A DNA stretch of 64,000 nt, taken from NCBI RefSeq assembly GCF_004363245.1, contig NZ_SNYV01000011.1, positions 558,001 through 622,000 on the forward strand. The letters run 5' to 3'. The notes under the pieces are model-generated. The model worked only from the letters and a program-made list of their open reading frames with translations, had not been told where the DNA came from and ran no database searches. This DNA comes from Sphingobacterium yanglingense (lineage in GTDB: Bacteria; Bacteroidota; Bacteroidia; Sphingobacteriales; Sphingobacteriaceae). The position numbers were made by a program, and so were the translations under genes. Below, piece after piece: positions 50,954 through 58,868 of the stretch (position 1 is its first letter; the number at the start of each line of letters is the position of its first letter).

Positions 50954-52309
50954 ATGGAAGAAAAAGATTTTGACGAGTTGCTTCTTGCTGGAGAAGTTGA
51001 CAAGATTAAAGGCGCAATGACCAATAATGGCACAAGAATTACTAATGCTCTGTCATTCTACAACGCCGATGAACATGTAATAGCAAAGGAGCCGAAAACA
51101 AAAATGGTTGGTAGTGATCCTGTAAATAACTGGCCTCTGACATTGCCAATACAGAAGAAGATTGTTCAAAGTACAGTAGCCTTCTTGGTCGGTAAGCCAG
51201 TGCGGTTGGTTCAGGAATCGGAGAATACAGATGATGCTTTTCAGGCTGTTGTTGATGTATGGAAAGAAATGAGGATGAACAGCAAGCTATTGGACCTTAT
51301 AACTAAGTTCTACAGTGAAACAGAAGCTGTGATTATGTTCAGACCTTATAGAGATTCAGATGCCGATCCGAATGACACCACGCTTAAAAACACCGTACGT
51401 TGCAAAGTAATGTCAAAAAGTTCAGGTGATGATTTATATCACTATTTCGATGAATTTGGCACACTTAAGGCATGGGGTCGGGGATATCGGGTAAAATCAG
51501 GTGGAGGAAAAGAGATCGAGTATTTCGATATTGAAACCTCAAGTCATTGGATCACCTACAAGAAGATAGAAGGAAAGTGGGAGCAAAAGACAACTCCAAA
51601 TCTTGCAGGAAAAATCTGCATGGTCCTATTTACGCAAGATACTTGGGATTCCTATGATGTTGATCCTTTGATTGAACGAAGGGAGATTCTTACTAGTGGC
51701 AAAGCAAAAAACAATGATGCCATGGGAAACCCGATCCTGAAAGTAATTGGAACGATCAAGGATTTGCCTAGCATTTCAAAAGCCGTGAAAGTTGTCGAGT
51801 TGGAAGCAGGTAGCGAAGCAGACTATCTTTACCCACAAATGTCGGCGGACCTTATCAAAGAAGAACGTGAAGATCTTAAGGAACTGATCAACTACTTTAC
51901 CGATACACCTGATTTCAGTATGGATAGCATGAAGGCAATCGGTACCACATCCGGAAAGGCTATAGAGTTGATGTTTTTCCCTGCAATATTGAAGTCGATA
52001 AGAAATCAAATTGTAGTGATAGAATTGTTTGATCGGATGATGGAAGTGATCAAAAACCTGATCTCGAAACTCAATCCAAATAAGACAAACATAGTTTCTC
52101 AAATGAAGGACCTGCAAGTAAAGTTTGAGTTTACTAGTCCATTACCTGAAAACGAAGCTGATTTTATAGAAATGCTGAATGCTTCAACAGGTGGAAAACC
52201 TACACTTAGTCAAGAGGAAGCTGCTATGAAGCATCCACTCACTAAAGATGGTAAAGCCAACTGGGAAGCGATACAAAAGGAAAGTATTTCCGCTTCATTT
52301 GATGAATAA
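50954..52309 (+). CDS. Phage portal protein (SPP1 gp6-like)
   Basis: 451 residues. N-terminal WPLTLPIQKKIVQSTVAFLVGKPVRLV, the middle wing domain, the helical stem ELINYFTDTPDFSMDSMKAIGTTSGKAIELMFFP near 305-340 and the C-terminal crown EFTSPLPENEADFIEML match SPP1-type portals. Forms the dodecameric DNA gate. Six bases after TerL. Confidence 0.9.
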   Translation: MEEKDFDELLLAGEVDKIKGAMTNNGTRITNALSFYNADEHVIAKEPKTKMVGSDPVNNWPLTLPIQKKIVQSTVAFLVGKPVRLVQESENTDDAFQAVVDVWKEMRMNSKLLDLITKFYSETEAVIMFRPYRDSDADPNDTTLKNTVRCKVMSKSSGDDLYHYFDEFGTLKAWGRGYRVKSGGGKEIEYFDIETSSHWITYKKIEGKWEQKTTPNLAGKICMVLFTQDTWDSYDVDPLIERREILTSGKAKNNDAMGNPILKVIGTIKDLPSISKAVKVVELEAGSEADYLYPQMSADLIKEEREDLKELINYFTDTPDFSMDSMKAIGTTSGKAIELMFFPAILKSIRNQIVVIELFDRMMEVIKNLISKLNPNKTNIVSQMKDLQVKFEFTSPLPENEADFIEMLNASTGGKPTLSQEEAAMKHPLTKDGKANWEAIQKESISASFDE

Positions 52310-52310
52310 G

Positions 52311-52334
52311 TGGACAAAATGGCTACTTTGTATA
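52311..52334. promoter_or_regulatory. Dispersed phage inverted repeat, copy 5
   Basis: TGGACAA-N10-TTGTATA, one base after the portal stop. The gap from 52310 to 52658 (349 bases) holds this element and tRNA-Ala; no protein gene is seen. Confidence 0.55.
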
Positions 52335-52474
52335 TTTATTTTCAAAATGGCTTGCTTTATAAATAATAGTGCCTATATTTGTTTAAGTCTTTAGAATTCT
52401 TCATAATTCTTTGGTATTTATGTTTATAATTGGTTTAGGTTATTCATGCGTGGTCGTGAGATAGCGCATGAAAT

Positions 52475-52547
52475 GGGGTCTTAGCTCATTTGGTAGAGCG
52501 ATTGCTTTGCAAGCAATAGGTAATCAGTTCGATTCTGATAGGCTCCA
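52475..52547 (+). tRNA. tRNA-Ala (anticodon TGC), phage-encoded
   Basis: 73 bases. Acceptor GGGGTCT/AGGCTCC (two wobble pairs), D arm GCTC-ATTTGGTAGA-GCG, anticodon arm ATTGC-TTTGCAA-GCAAT with TGC at the anticodon, T arm ATCAG-TTCGATT-CTGAT, discriminator A followed by CA. CCA is not fully encoded. Confidence 0.92.
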
Positions 52548-52658
52548 CAACACAACGGGTGTATAGTGACTTTTCGGTATAGCTATACGTCAGGGTTAAA
52601 CCGATGACAGCTCGGAAAGACGGCAAATTGTTCATTGTTTTACTTAACCATTTCTAAA

Positions 52659-52934
52659 ATGAAAAGAATTATTGCAATTGCACTAATCGGGACATTTTCT
52701 TTATTGATGGTTGGTACCGTGTATTTCTCTTGTGATTCAAAAGAGTCCATTACGCTGGTAAAAAAGGTTAGTGATAATTGTGATCTTCACTTTATCCATG
52801 ACGGGTTTACACCTTCCGTTGAACCTCATTACGGCAAAATGGTCACTGTCTTATCAGAAGACGAAACCTTATCAGGATATACACTTGATATCGCACCGAG
52901 TGCCAACGATCCGCCAACGATCAGAATGTTGTAG
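52659..52934 (+). CDS. Small exported phage protein
   Basis: 91 residues from the ATG at 52659 (an earlier in-frame start is weaker). A signal-like hydrophobic segment (residues 4-21, IIAIALIGTFSLLMVGTVYFSC) could be a lipoprotein signal with the Cys at about 24. Contains CDLHFIHDGFTPSVEPHYGK. Lies between two tRNA genes and ends with a strong terminator. Confidence 0.55.
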   Translation: MKRIIAIALIGTFSLLMVGTVYFSCDSKESITLVKKVSDNCDLHFIHDGFTPSVEPHYGKMVTVLSEDETLSGYTLDIAPSANDPPTIRML

Positions 52935-52952
52935 GTGTAGAATAAGAAAAAC

Positions 52953-52982
52953 AAAAAGCCTATTGTCAAGGGTAGGCTTTTT
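52953..52982 (+). terminator. Terminator between the exported protein and tRNA-Asp
   Basis: AAAAAGCCTA-ttgtcaaggg-TAGGCTTTTT, a perfect stem with T-run, immediately before tRNA-Asp, which therefore must have a separate promoter or be read-through. Confidence 0.8.
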
Positions 52983-52986
52983 ACAC

Positions 52987-53058
52987 AGTACATTGGCTCA
53001 GTGGTAGAGCGCCGCACTGTCACTGCGGAGGTCACGGGTTCGAATCCCGTATGTACTG
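52987..53058 (+). tRNA. tRNA-Asp (anticodon GTC), phage-encoded
   Basis: 72 bases. Acceptor AGTACAT/ATGTACT, D arm GCTC-AGTGGTAGA-GC, anticodon arm CCGCA-CTGTCAC-TGCGG (GTC), T arm ACGGG-TTCGAAT-CCCGT, discriminator G followed by CA. Confidence 0.93.
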
Positions 53059-53092
53059 CACTTCATAATTTAGGTTAATAATTGGTTTGATG

Positions 53093-53121
53093 CCGTGGGG
53101 ATTCTCCCCGTTTCTCCACGG
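53093..53121 (+). terminator. Nested hairpin after tRNA-Asp
   Basis: CCGTGG...CCACGG with inner GGGG/CCCC. It is followed by TTTATTATTT, so probably terminates tRNA-Asp transcription. Confidence 0.55.
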
Positions 53122-53167
53122 TTTATTATTTACCTAGATACTTGAAACAAAGTATTAAATCAATTAT

Positions 53168-53542
53168 ATGAATGCAAATGAACTACGTATCGGCAACATT
53201 CTCCAAGACAGAGAAGGTCGAGTTTGTAAAGCTGAACAGCTATCTTCTATTATCGAAGACTGTAAAATAATGGCCGTAAAAGGTCCGGTCACATCATTGC
53301 CTGTATCTCCCATCATTCTAAGCGAAGAGATTCTTTTGAAGTGTGGGTTTAGAGGATCTGACGATTCCATATTTTCACATTCAAGAACGGGTTCAATATA
53401 TTTTAAGAAGCCATTTAGAGAATCCAAGTTCTATATGGTTAAGAGCATAGGTCAAGACAAAATCACAACAGTGCAGTATCTACACCAACTTCAAAACTTG
53501 CATTTCGCACTTACTGGCGAAGAATTGGAGGTGAAGATATGA
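53168..53542 (+). CDS. Hypothetical phage protein
   Basis: 124 residues beginning MNANELRIGNILQDREGR, a start seen in small phage proteins of Bacteroidetes; contains PITLSEEILLKCGF-like region (PIILSEEILLKCGFRG). No assigned function. ATGA overlap with the next gene. Confidence 0.6.
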   Translation: MNANELRIGNILQDREGRVCKAEQLSSIIEDCKIMAVKGPVTSLPVSPIILSEEILLKCGFRGSDDSIFSHSRTGSIYFKKPFRESKFYMVKSIGQDKITTVQYLHQLQNLHFALTGEELEVKI

Positions 53543-53967
53543 TTCAAGTAGCTAAACGAAATAACAAACGGTGTTTTGCTCCATGTGATAAAACGATGAT
53601 CCAATCAGGGCAATGCACATGTCATAACCAGCATGATAGAATTATCTCGATTGGCACTTCTTTAGGTGCGAGGGGATGTTCTTTGCTCATCTATGAAACA
53701 ATTGCTTTGGAGTTAATCCATTCGGGAATTGATATAGAAATACTTCATGGATCATTATCAAGATCACAACCTGGTACAGAAACCATGGTAAACCAATTTG
53801 CGGAAACCTGCAAGAAACTTGGGGAAGTAACAAACGCGCTTACTTTGACTATCAAAAACTATTATTCGGAAATGCCTTATGAATGTTTGCCCCAAAAAGA
53901 TCACCGTAAACAAAAATACATCCGTCAACAACATAAACTTGCCCAAAGGCACTATAGGAGGAAATAA
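53539..53967 (+). CDS. Hypothetical phage protein with Cys-rich N-terminus
   Basis: 142 residues. Cys at CFAPCDKT and GQCTCHNQH near 12-28 may bind a metal. A helical middle and a highly basic C-terminus (QKYIRQQHKLAQRHYRRK) follow. No known family. Confidence 0.55.
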   Translation: MIQVAKRNNKRCFAPCDKTMIQSGQCTCHNQHDRIISIGTSLGARGCSLLIYETIALELIHSGIDIEILHGSLSRSQPGTETMVNQFAETCKKLGEVTNALTLTIKNYYSEMPYECLPQKDHRKQKYIRQQHKLAQRHYRRK

Positions 53968-53970
53968 ATA

Positions 53971-54228
53971 ATGAAAAAATTAATTTTATTAGTCGCAATA
54001 TTAGCGATTTTGGCAGGGTGTAAAGAGCCAGCTATCCAAACAAAAGTCACAGATATAAATGGCATTAAGCTTGAATTGCTATTTGAGCATGATGGTTGTA
54101 AAATGTATCGGTTTACTGACTATCATACAATCTACTGGAGCGATTGTCGTGGCCGTACTGAATACACACATACATCTAAAAGAGGAAATACTTCTACTAC
54201 AAACAGACAGCAAACAGTAAGCGAATAA
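53971..54228 (+). CDS. Phage lipoprotein, DUF4884-like
   Basis: 85 residues. Lipoprotein signal ILAGCK (Cys about 16), then KLELLFEHDGCKMYRFTDYHTIYWSDCRGRTEYT. This LFEHDGCxxYRF block is the DUF4884 pattern found in Bacteroidetes phage or prophage lipoproteins. It may act at the outer membrane, for example in superinfection exclusion, but that is inference. Confidence 0.65.
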   Translation: MKKLILLVAILAILAGCKEPAIQTKVTDINGIKLELLFEHDGCKMYRFTDYHTIYWSDCRGRTEYTHTSKRGNTSTTNRQQTVSE

Positions 54229-54230
54229 CC

Positions 54231-54401
54231 ATGCGAAATAAGTACAGGATCCTGGCGCTTCTTTATGTTCCAATTTTCTTAATTGGGGCATTGATATTGG
54301 GACTTGCAATGATAATTAAGGCGATTGGAGCATACATTATGTTATCGCCGGAGCTTGCGCAATCTGAAATTAATCATCTAAAGAAAAGTTTGAACTTATG
54401 A
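54231..54401 (+). CDS. Small membrane protein
   Basis: 56 residues: one transmembrane helix (about 7-35, IFLIGALILGLAMIIKAIGAYI). ATGA overlap with the next gene and 2 bases after the lipoprotein stop, so translation is coupled. Function unknown. Confidence 0.55.
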   Translation: MRNKYRILALLYVPIFLIGALILGLAMIIKAIGAYIMLSPELAQSEINHLKKSLNL

Positions 54402-54670
54402 AAGTAGTTTGGAAATACGAATTGAATAAAAGAGGTATTGTGTTTGCGAAAATGCCTTTAGGTGCAGAAATATTGAGCATCCAGGCACAAAACAATGTTC
54501 CTTGCATTTGGGCTTTAGTGGATCCTGAAGCGGAATTGACTGATAGAGCTTTCGAAACACTTGCCACTGGTGAAAAGGTGGAAGATGACAATAGAAGAAA
54601 GTATATAGGAACCTATCAGATGTATGGTGGCGAATTTGTTTTTCACTGTTTTGAATTATTAAAAAAGTAA
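54398..54670 (+). CDS. Hypothetical phage protein
   Basis: 90 residues, mixed alpha/beta; includes GAEILSIQAQNNVPCIWALVDPEAEL. Proteins of this look (DUF7352-like) recur in phages near structural genes; function unknown. Confidence 0.55.
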   Translation: MKVVWKYELNKRGIVFAKMPLGAEILSIQAQNNVPCIWALVDPEAELTDRAFETLATGEKVEDDNRRKYIGTYQMYGGEFVFHCFELLKK

Positions 54671-54673
54671 CTT

Positions 54674-54934
54674 ATGAGACCTATTCACTTTCCCGAATCA
54701 AACATTACGTTTGAAAAACCGACAACAACGGATGATAGTGAATGTCTTCCTATTTCTGCTTATGTCGGGCAGGATATTAAAGGTAATCCTCACATCAATA
54801 CTGTTTGGCAGCCTAGTAAAGAAGATATAGAAGCCATCAACGCAGGACGGCCGATAGTAGTTTGTGTTTTGGGTACAGCATTACCGCCAATGAGCATGTT
54901 CACATATGATGAAGAGGGGAATAGTAATGAATAG
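54674..54934 (+). CDS. Hypothetical phage protein
   Basis: 86 residues, no recognised domain (begins MRPIHFPESNITFEKPTT, ends with acidic DEEGNSNE). Three bases after the previous gene. Confidence 0.55.
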   Translation: MRPIHFPESNITFEKPTTTDDSECLPISAYVGQDIKGNPHINTVWQPSKEDIEAINAGRPIVVCVLGTALPPMSMFTYDEEGNSNE

Positions 54935-54953
54935 AAAAAATATTAAATTACAC

Positions 54954-54984
54954 TTAGCTTAAGATAAAAGAATTCATAATTTTG
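54954..54984 (+). promoter_or_regulatory. Host-type promoter inside the structural region
   Basis: TTAG (54954-54957), 19 bases, TAATTTTG (54977-54984); 20 bases before the ATG at 55005. Same TTAG-19-TAnnTTTG build as the chromosomal promoter at 20087. Confidence 0.5.
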
Positions 54985-55004
54985 TGCAAATTATTGCGAA
55001 AATT

Positions 55005-55667
55005 ATGGATAAGATTAAAGGGGTAGCTAAACAAGCGGGAATTATACTTTTAGGAGGTATTTTTGTAAGTGCATTTTGGGATTTCTTAGCAAAAGATACA
55101 TTGGTTCGAATAGGGAGGTGGATAGTTGAATTTTCATCAAATTTCTCAAACACACTCACAGATTTTACTTACAAAAGTCCTAGTTCATCACACGTTATCT
55201 TTAATATTCTACCTTCATTATTGATGATAATGGGAATTATAGGTTTCGTTGTCATCAGGTCAATAGAAATGCTTCAAAGACTTAGGGAACAAAAGTTGAA
55301 AATTTCAAATGATAACAATAAAGATGAGGAGGAGGGTATTGAGGAGGAGGATATTGAAGACAAGCCTGCAAAAAAAAATAGAAGCAAAGTTGTAATTGGC
55401 TTAATTAGAGTTAATATTTTTCTTTACTTATTTGTTATTCCTTTTTATGTTGCAATGCTATCCATGCTGATTTTTCAAAACAGTGTAAAATTAGTAACGG
55501 AAAGAAATATGGGGATTTTGAAACCATATGTAACAAATAATAGATATGATTTTTTGTATTCAGAATACCTACAAATCAAAACTAAAAGTGACTTTGTAAA
55601 ATTACAAACCCAACTGGATAGCATAGCAGATGCCCATAAAATAAAAATAAGCGACCCTAGCAAATAA
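55005..55667 (+). CDS. Phage membrane protein with its own promoter (cargo candidate)
   Basis: 220 residues from the ATG at 55005. Three hydrophobic regions: about 10-28, 63-84 and 135-160; between them an acidic stretch (NKDEEEGIEEEDIEDKP). No family recognised. It lies between small phage genes and the MuF gene and has a host-type promoter, which suggests expression in the lysogen, unlike its neighbours. Confidence 0.55.
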   Translation: MDKIKGVAKQAGIILLGGIFVSAFWDFLAKDTLVRIGRWIVEFSSNFSNTLTDFTYKSPSSSHVIFNILPSLLMIMGIIGFVVIRSIEMLQRLREQKLKISNDNNKDEEEGIEEEDIEDKPAKKNRSKVVIGLIRVNIFLYLFVIPFYVAMLSMLIFQNSVKLVTERNMGILKPYVTNNRYDFLYSEYLQIKTKSDFVKLQTQLDSIADAHKIKISDPSK

Positions 55668-55703
55668 TAAATTGTCAGGGTTCGATTGCAAAAATTATTA
55701 AGC

Positions 55704-57554
55704 ATGAAAAACACTGACAAAATCAATAAGAAATACGAGCAACAGCATCTAGATAACATCAGGAGGAATCAAAAACGTGTCAAGCGAGCATACAACAAAG
55801 CGATAGACAAAATCTATGCAGGTTTAAGCCTGCCTAAGCCTTCTGTTGCATTCGATATTACTAAGTACCCTAGAATCAATAATATTGTCAATGAAGTACT
55901 AGCTGAGTGGAATGAAGAGTTCTTGACAATTATGGTTAATGGAGTTCATGAAGCTTGGAACCTATCAGAAACTAAGCTTGACGAGATCCTTGGTCAATAC
56001 ACTGCAGGTCGAGCAATGTTGCCGAAGATCAAAGAAGCATTGAATTCTAAGAATCAAGAAGCATTGAACGCTTTCCTTGATAGAACCAGTGGTCCCCAGG
56101 GCTTGGATTTATCTCAAAGGGTGTGGAATTATCAAAACCAATTTAGAAGTGAGATTGAAAAGAACATGGCTATAGGTATAGAGCAGGGAGTGCCAGCGGC
56201 AAAATTGGCATCACAGCAAAAGCAATATCTTGTTGAGCCTGATAGATTGTTCAGGCGTGTAAGAGATATGGAGGGTAATCTTGTTCTTTCTAAAGCTGCA
56301 AAGCTGTATAATCCAGGACAAGGGGTGTACCGGTCCAGTTATAAGAACGCATTACGTTTTACACGTACAGAAACTAATCTAGCCTATAGATCCTCTGACA
56401 ACGATAGGTATTCTCGATCTCAAGTTATTCTTGGTTATGAAGTCAAGCTTTCTGCTAGGCATCCTATGTTTGATATATGCGATCATTTAAAAGGGGAGTA
56501 CCCGAAGACCTTTAAATTTGTTGGTTGGCACCCACAATGTATTTGTTATACTGTACCAAAGCTTCCGACTGCATCAGAATACAAGAAGTTTGAAGATGCG
56601 GTTCTGAATGGAGAAAACTACACCTTTAAAGATCAGGTATCACAACCTCCAAAAGGGTTTGGTGAATATGTAAAAGCTAATTCTGATAGGATCAACAACA
56701 GAAAATCACTGCCTTATTGGATCAGAGACAATAAAAATTCCTTTGATCTTGCCGTTAAGTCTGCAAAAAATACTCTAGTGCTTACCAAACAAGAGACTAA
56801 GGTGTTTTTGAAAGATAAGCTAGACACCGAAAAAGTATTTATGGTTGACGGAAAGTATTTGCCAGAAAGAAAGATCCTCCATGATCGTATAGTCAATGAT
56901 TATTTTGATCAGTTTTCTAAAACAGAGGGGAGCAAGGTGTTTATGCTTGGAGGTGCTCCAGCAAATGGTAAATCTACTGTCGTTGACGGAGGCTTTTTAC
57001 CCCATCCAAAAGGTGCGTTCATTGTCGATCCCGATAGAATCAAGTCAATGATTCCTGAATATAGAATGTTACTTGGACAAAAGGATAAAAGTCTAGTCAA
57101 GAGTGCTGCAAACTTCGTCCATGAAGAAAGCTCATATCTTGGTAAGCAGATTCGAAAAAAGGCATTAGAACAAAGTTATGCTGCGGTACTGGATGGCGTT
57201 AACGATGGTAAAATTGAAAAGCTTATGAACAATGTTGCTGCTATTCGTAAAGAGAGTGGCGGTAAGCCGATCCGTGCAGATTATGTCAGCCTTGACACTG
57301 GGTTGAGTTTGAAGCTTGCAGAGGCTAGGGCCAAAGCTACTGGACGTAATGTTCCTTTGGACCATGTGCGTGATCAGAATAGGGAAATATCTATTTTACT
57401 GCCTAAAGCGATCGAGGAAAAGGTATTTGATGAATTGTATCTATGGGACACCAACCTAGAAGGTAAAGCGAGACTGGTGCTTACTCAAATTAATGGGAAA
57501 CTAAAGATCCATGATCAGAAATTGTACAACGATTTCTTGAAGAAGGCTAATTAA
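55704..57554 (+). CDS. MuF-type minor head protein fused to a C-terminal zeta-toxin kinase domain
   Basis: 616 residues from the ATG at 55704 (a TTG lies 18 bases upstream). Residues about 45-295 form the phage head-morphogenesis (Mu gpF / SPP1 gp7) domain: RFTRTETNLAYRSSD...HPMFDICDHL and the zinc-like HPQCICY end. After a linker with KSLPYWIRDN, residues about 405-600 are a complete zeta toxin: Walker A GGAPANGKST (about 416-425), FIVDPDRIKSMIPEY (catalytic Asp region), HEESSYLGKQIRKKAL, AVLDGVNDG, and a C-terminal VPLDHVRDQNREI. Zeta kinases phosphorylate UDP-N-acetylglucosamine and block cell-wall synthesis. MuF is injected or packaged with the head, so the toxin may enter the cell with phage DNA. 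Confidence 0.9.
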   Translation: MKNTDKINKKYEQQHLDNIRRNQKRVKRAYNKAIDKIYAGLSLPKPSVAFDITKYPRINNIVNEVLAEWNEEFLTIMVNGVHEAWNLSETKLDEILGQYTAGRAMLPKIKEALNSKNQEALNAFLDRTSGPQGLDLSQRVWNYQNQFRSEIEKNMAIGIEQGVPAAKLASQQKQYLVEPDRLFRRVRDMEGNLVLSKAAKLYNPGQGVYRSSYKNALRFTRTETNLAYRSSDNDRYSRSQVILGYEVKLSARHPMFDICDHLKGEYPKTFKFVGWHPQCICYTVPKLPTASEYKKFEDAVLNGENYTFKDQVSQPPKGFGEYVKANSDRINNRKSLPYWIRDNKNSFDLAVKSAKNTLVLTKQETKVFLKDKLDTEKVFMVDGKYLPERKILHDRIVNDYFDQFSKTEGSKVFMLGGAPANGKSTVVDGGFLPHPKGAFIVDPDRIKSMIPEYRMLLGQKDKSLVKSAANFVHEESSYLGKQIRKKALEQSYAAVLDGVNDGKIEKLMNNVAAIRKESGGKPIRADYVSLDTGLSLKLAEARAKATGRNVPLDHVRDQNREISILLPKAIEEKVFDELYLWDTNLEGKARLVLTQINGKLKIHDQKLYNDFLKKAN

Positions 57555-57777
57555 AAGGAAACTCTATTGACAGCCCTTTAGCTTTCATTTCGTTGATTTC
57601 CTTAAGCAGTGATCGCTCGTGATCATTTTGAGGTGTACGCTGGCCCCGTTCCAATAACACCCCGATAATGTCGGGATCAAGATTTGGATCATTGTTTTCG
57701 TACACCTCAATCTTACGACCTCGGAAGTATGATACACTAACGAGTTTGCCGCGATATTTTGGATCTATGTTGCTCAT
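57547..57777 (-). CDS. Candidate antitoxin/immunity gene for the MuF-zeta protein
   Basis: 76 residues from the ATG at 57777 (a longer in-frame start at 57816 has a hydrophobic extension unlikely to be real). Acidic and basic patches: KLVSVSYFRGRKIEVYENNDPNLDPDIIGVLLERGQRTPQN then a helix RSLLKEINEMKAKG. It is convergent with the toxin and overlaps its 3' end by 8 bases. Its size, and the fact that it can be expressed apart from the late operon, fit an immunity role. No sequence family is recognised, so this is inference. Confidence 0.55.
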   Translation of the reverse strand: MSNIDPKYRGKLVSVSYFRGRKIEVYENNDPNLDPDIIGVLLERGQRTPQNDHERSLLKEINEMKAKGLSIEFPFN

Positions 57778-57838
57778 ATTGTTAAAATTAATTAAAAGAA
57801 ACAGAATAGCGGTCATTTAGGTGCTATCTTTTACCTTT

Positions 57839-58288
57839 CTAATCTTTATACTTATCAACCCAAACTTGATAATCCCCATCTCTCTTTATACTAAAAACCA
57901 TAACATTATTAAACGAGCCTTTCTCGTTTAAAGTTGATACCTTTTTGAAAGTATACACACTAGATAAGCTACTGTAAATACCATCTGAAACTTGCATTAA
58001 TACAACATACTCACCTTTAGGAATGTATTCTTTATACTGATAGCCATTAACAGATTTGTATTTTGCGTTAGATATTAAACCTTGAACAATTTCTTTATTA
58101 TGACTGACCGGAAATTCATTTGCTGGGATAAAAGCGATGTTAGCGTCAATGTAATTATGTTTCAATATCGATGACATTTGATTATCCTCTATTGTAGAGG
58201 TTGCATTGATAAGTATACTTGACTCTTCATCTTTCTTACATCCGACCAAAGTAGCTACTGCCACAAACAACATTAAAAATTTATTCAT
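57839..58288 (-). CDS. Phage-encoded lipoprotein
   Basis: 149 residues with a lipoprotein signal (VGCKKD, Cys about 17). The mature part (about 25-149) is beta-rich, no domain recognised. Second gene of a minus-strand cluster in the middle of the head genes. A CAAATATA (minus-sense TATATTTG) at 58312-58319 may be its -7 box, which favours lysogenic expression. Confidence 0.55.
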   Translation of the reverse strand: MNKFLMLFVAVATLVGCKKDEESSILINATSTIEDNQMSSILKHNYIDANIAFIPANEFPVSHNKEIVQGLISNAKYKSVNGYQYKEYIPKGEYVVLMQVSDGIYSSLSSVYTFKKVSTLNEKGSFNNVMVFSIKRDGDYQVWVDKYKD

Positions 58289-58355
58289 AATTCCATGATT
58301 TGATAATGTAGCAAATATAAGGAATTTCGATGCCTGTGTTTACGGAAATCCGTAG

Positions 58356-58595
58356 CTAATTTAAATATATTGCTTTTATCAAGTTTATCCTATTGCTGTA
58401 TGCTCGTTGTATATCCAATAGATTCAATAGGATATTTGTGACAAGTTCATCTTCCTTCGGAGACAAATCTCGCATGGCATATAGACGAAGATATTCTTCA
58501 ATCTGTGCATCGATACGTCTTTTGCGTTCTGTCAAATTTTGGCTTTCAAAGTTATCACCTAAGTGATCATAAATAATGTAATCTGTAGTTTTCAT
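58356..58595 (-). CDS. Small minus-strand phage protein
   Basis: 79 residues, helical, charged (RKRRIDAQIEEYLRLYAMRDLSPKEDELV). First gene of the minus-strand cluster; an inverted-repeat copy lies 18 bases upstream. Possibly a regulator or partner of the lipoprotein or toxin; unknown. Confidence 0.55.
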   Translation of the reverse strand: MKTTDYIIYDHLGDNFESQNLTERKRRIDAQIEEYLRLYAMRDLSPKEDELVTNILLNLLDIQRAYSNRINLIKAIYLN

Positions 58596-58613
58596 AATAT
58601 TTCATTTTAAAAG

Positions 58614-58637
58614 TAGACATTCTGACTCCTTTGTCAA
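58614..58637. promoter_or_regulatory. Dispersed phage inverted repeat, copy 6
   Basis: TAGACAT-N10-TTGTCAA. It lies between the minus-strand cluster and the scaffold gene (58869), able to serve either direction. The rest of the 58638-58868 gap is AT-rich without a gene. Confidence 0.6.
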
Positions 58638-58868
58638 CTATATAATTATTTTGTTGATAAAGCTTATTAAGTCAGAAGCGATGAAACAAATATATGTGCT
58701 ATTATTTATAATTCAAAGTAAAATATAAATAAAAGTGCTATAATTTGCATTAGTACTGTTTATCATTTACATAATCGTATTGTAAGCGATGCCAACGGCT
58801 GTTTATGATATATTCACCTTTTAGCCTGCTTAATTTTATAGCACTTAAGAATTCTAAAAAACATAATT

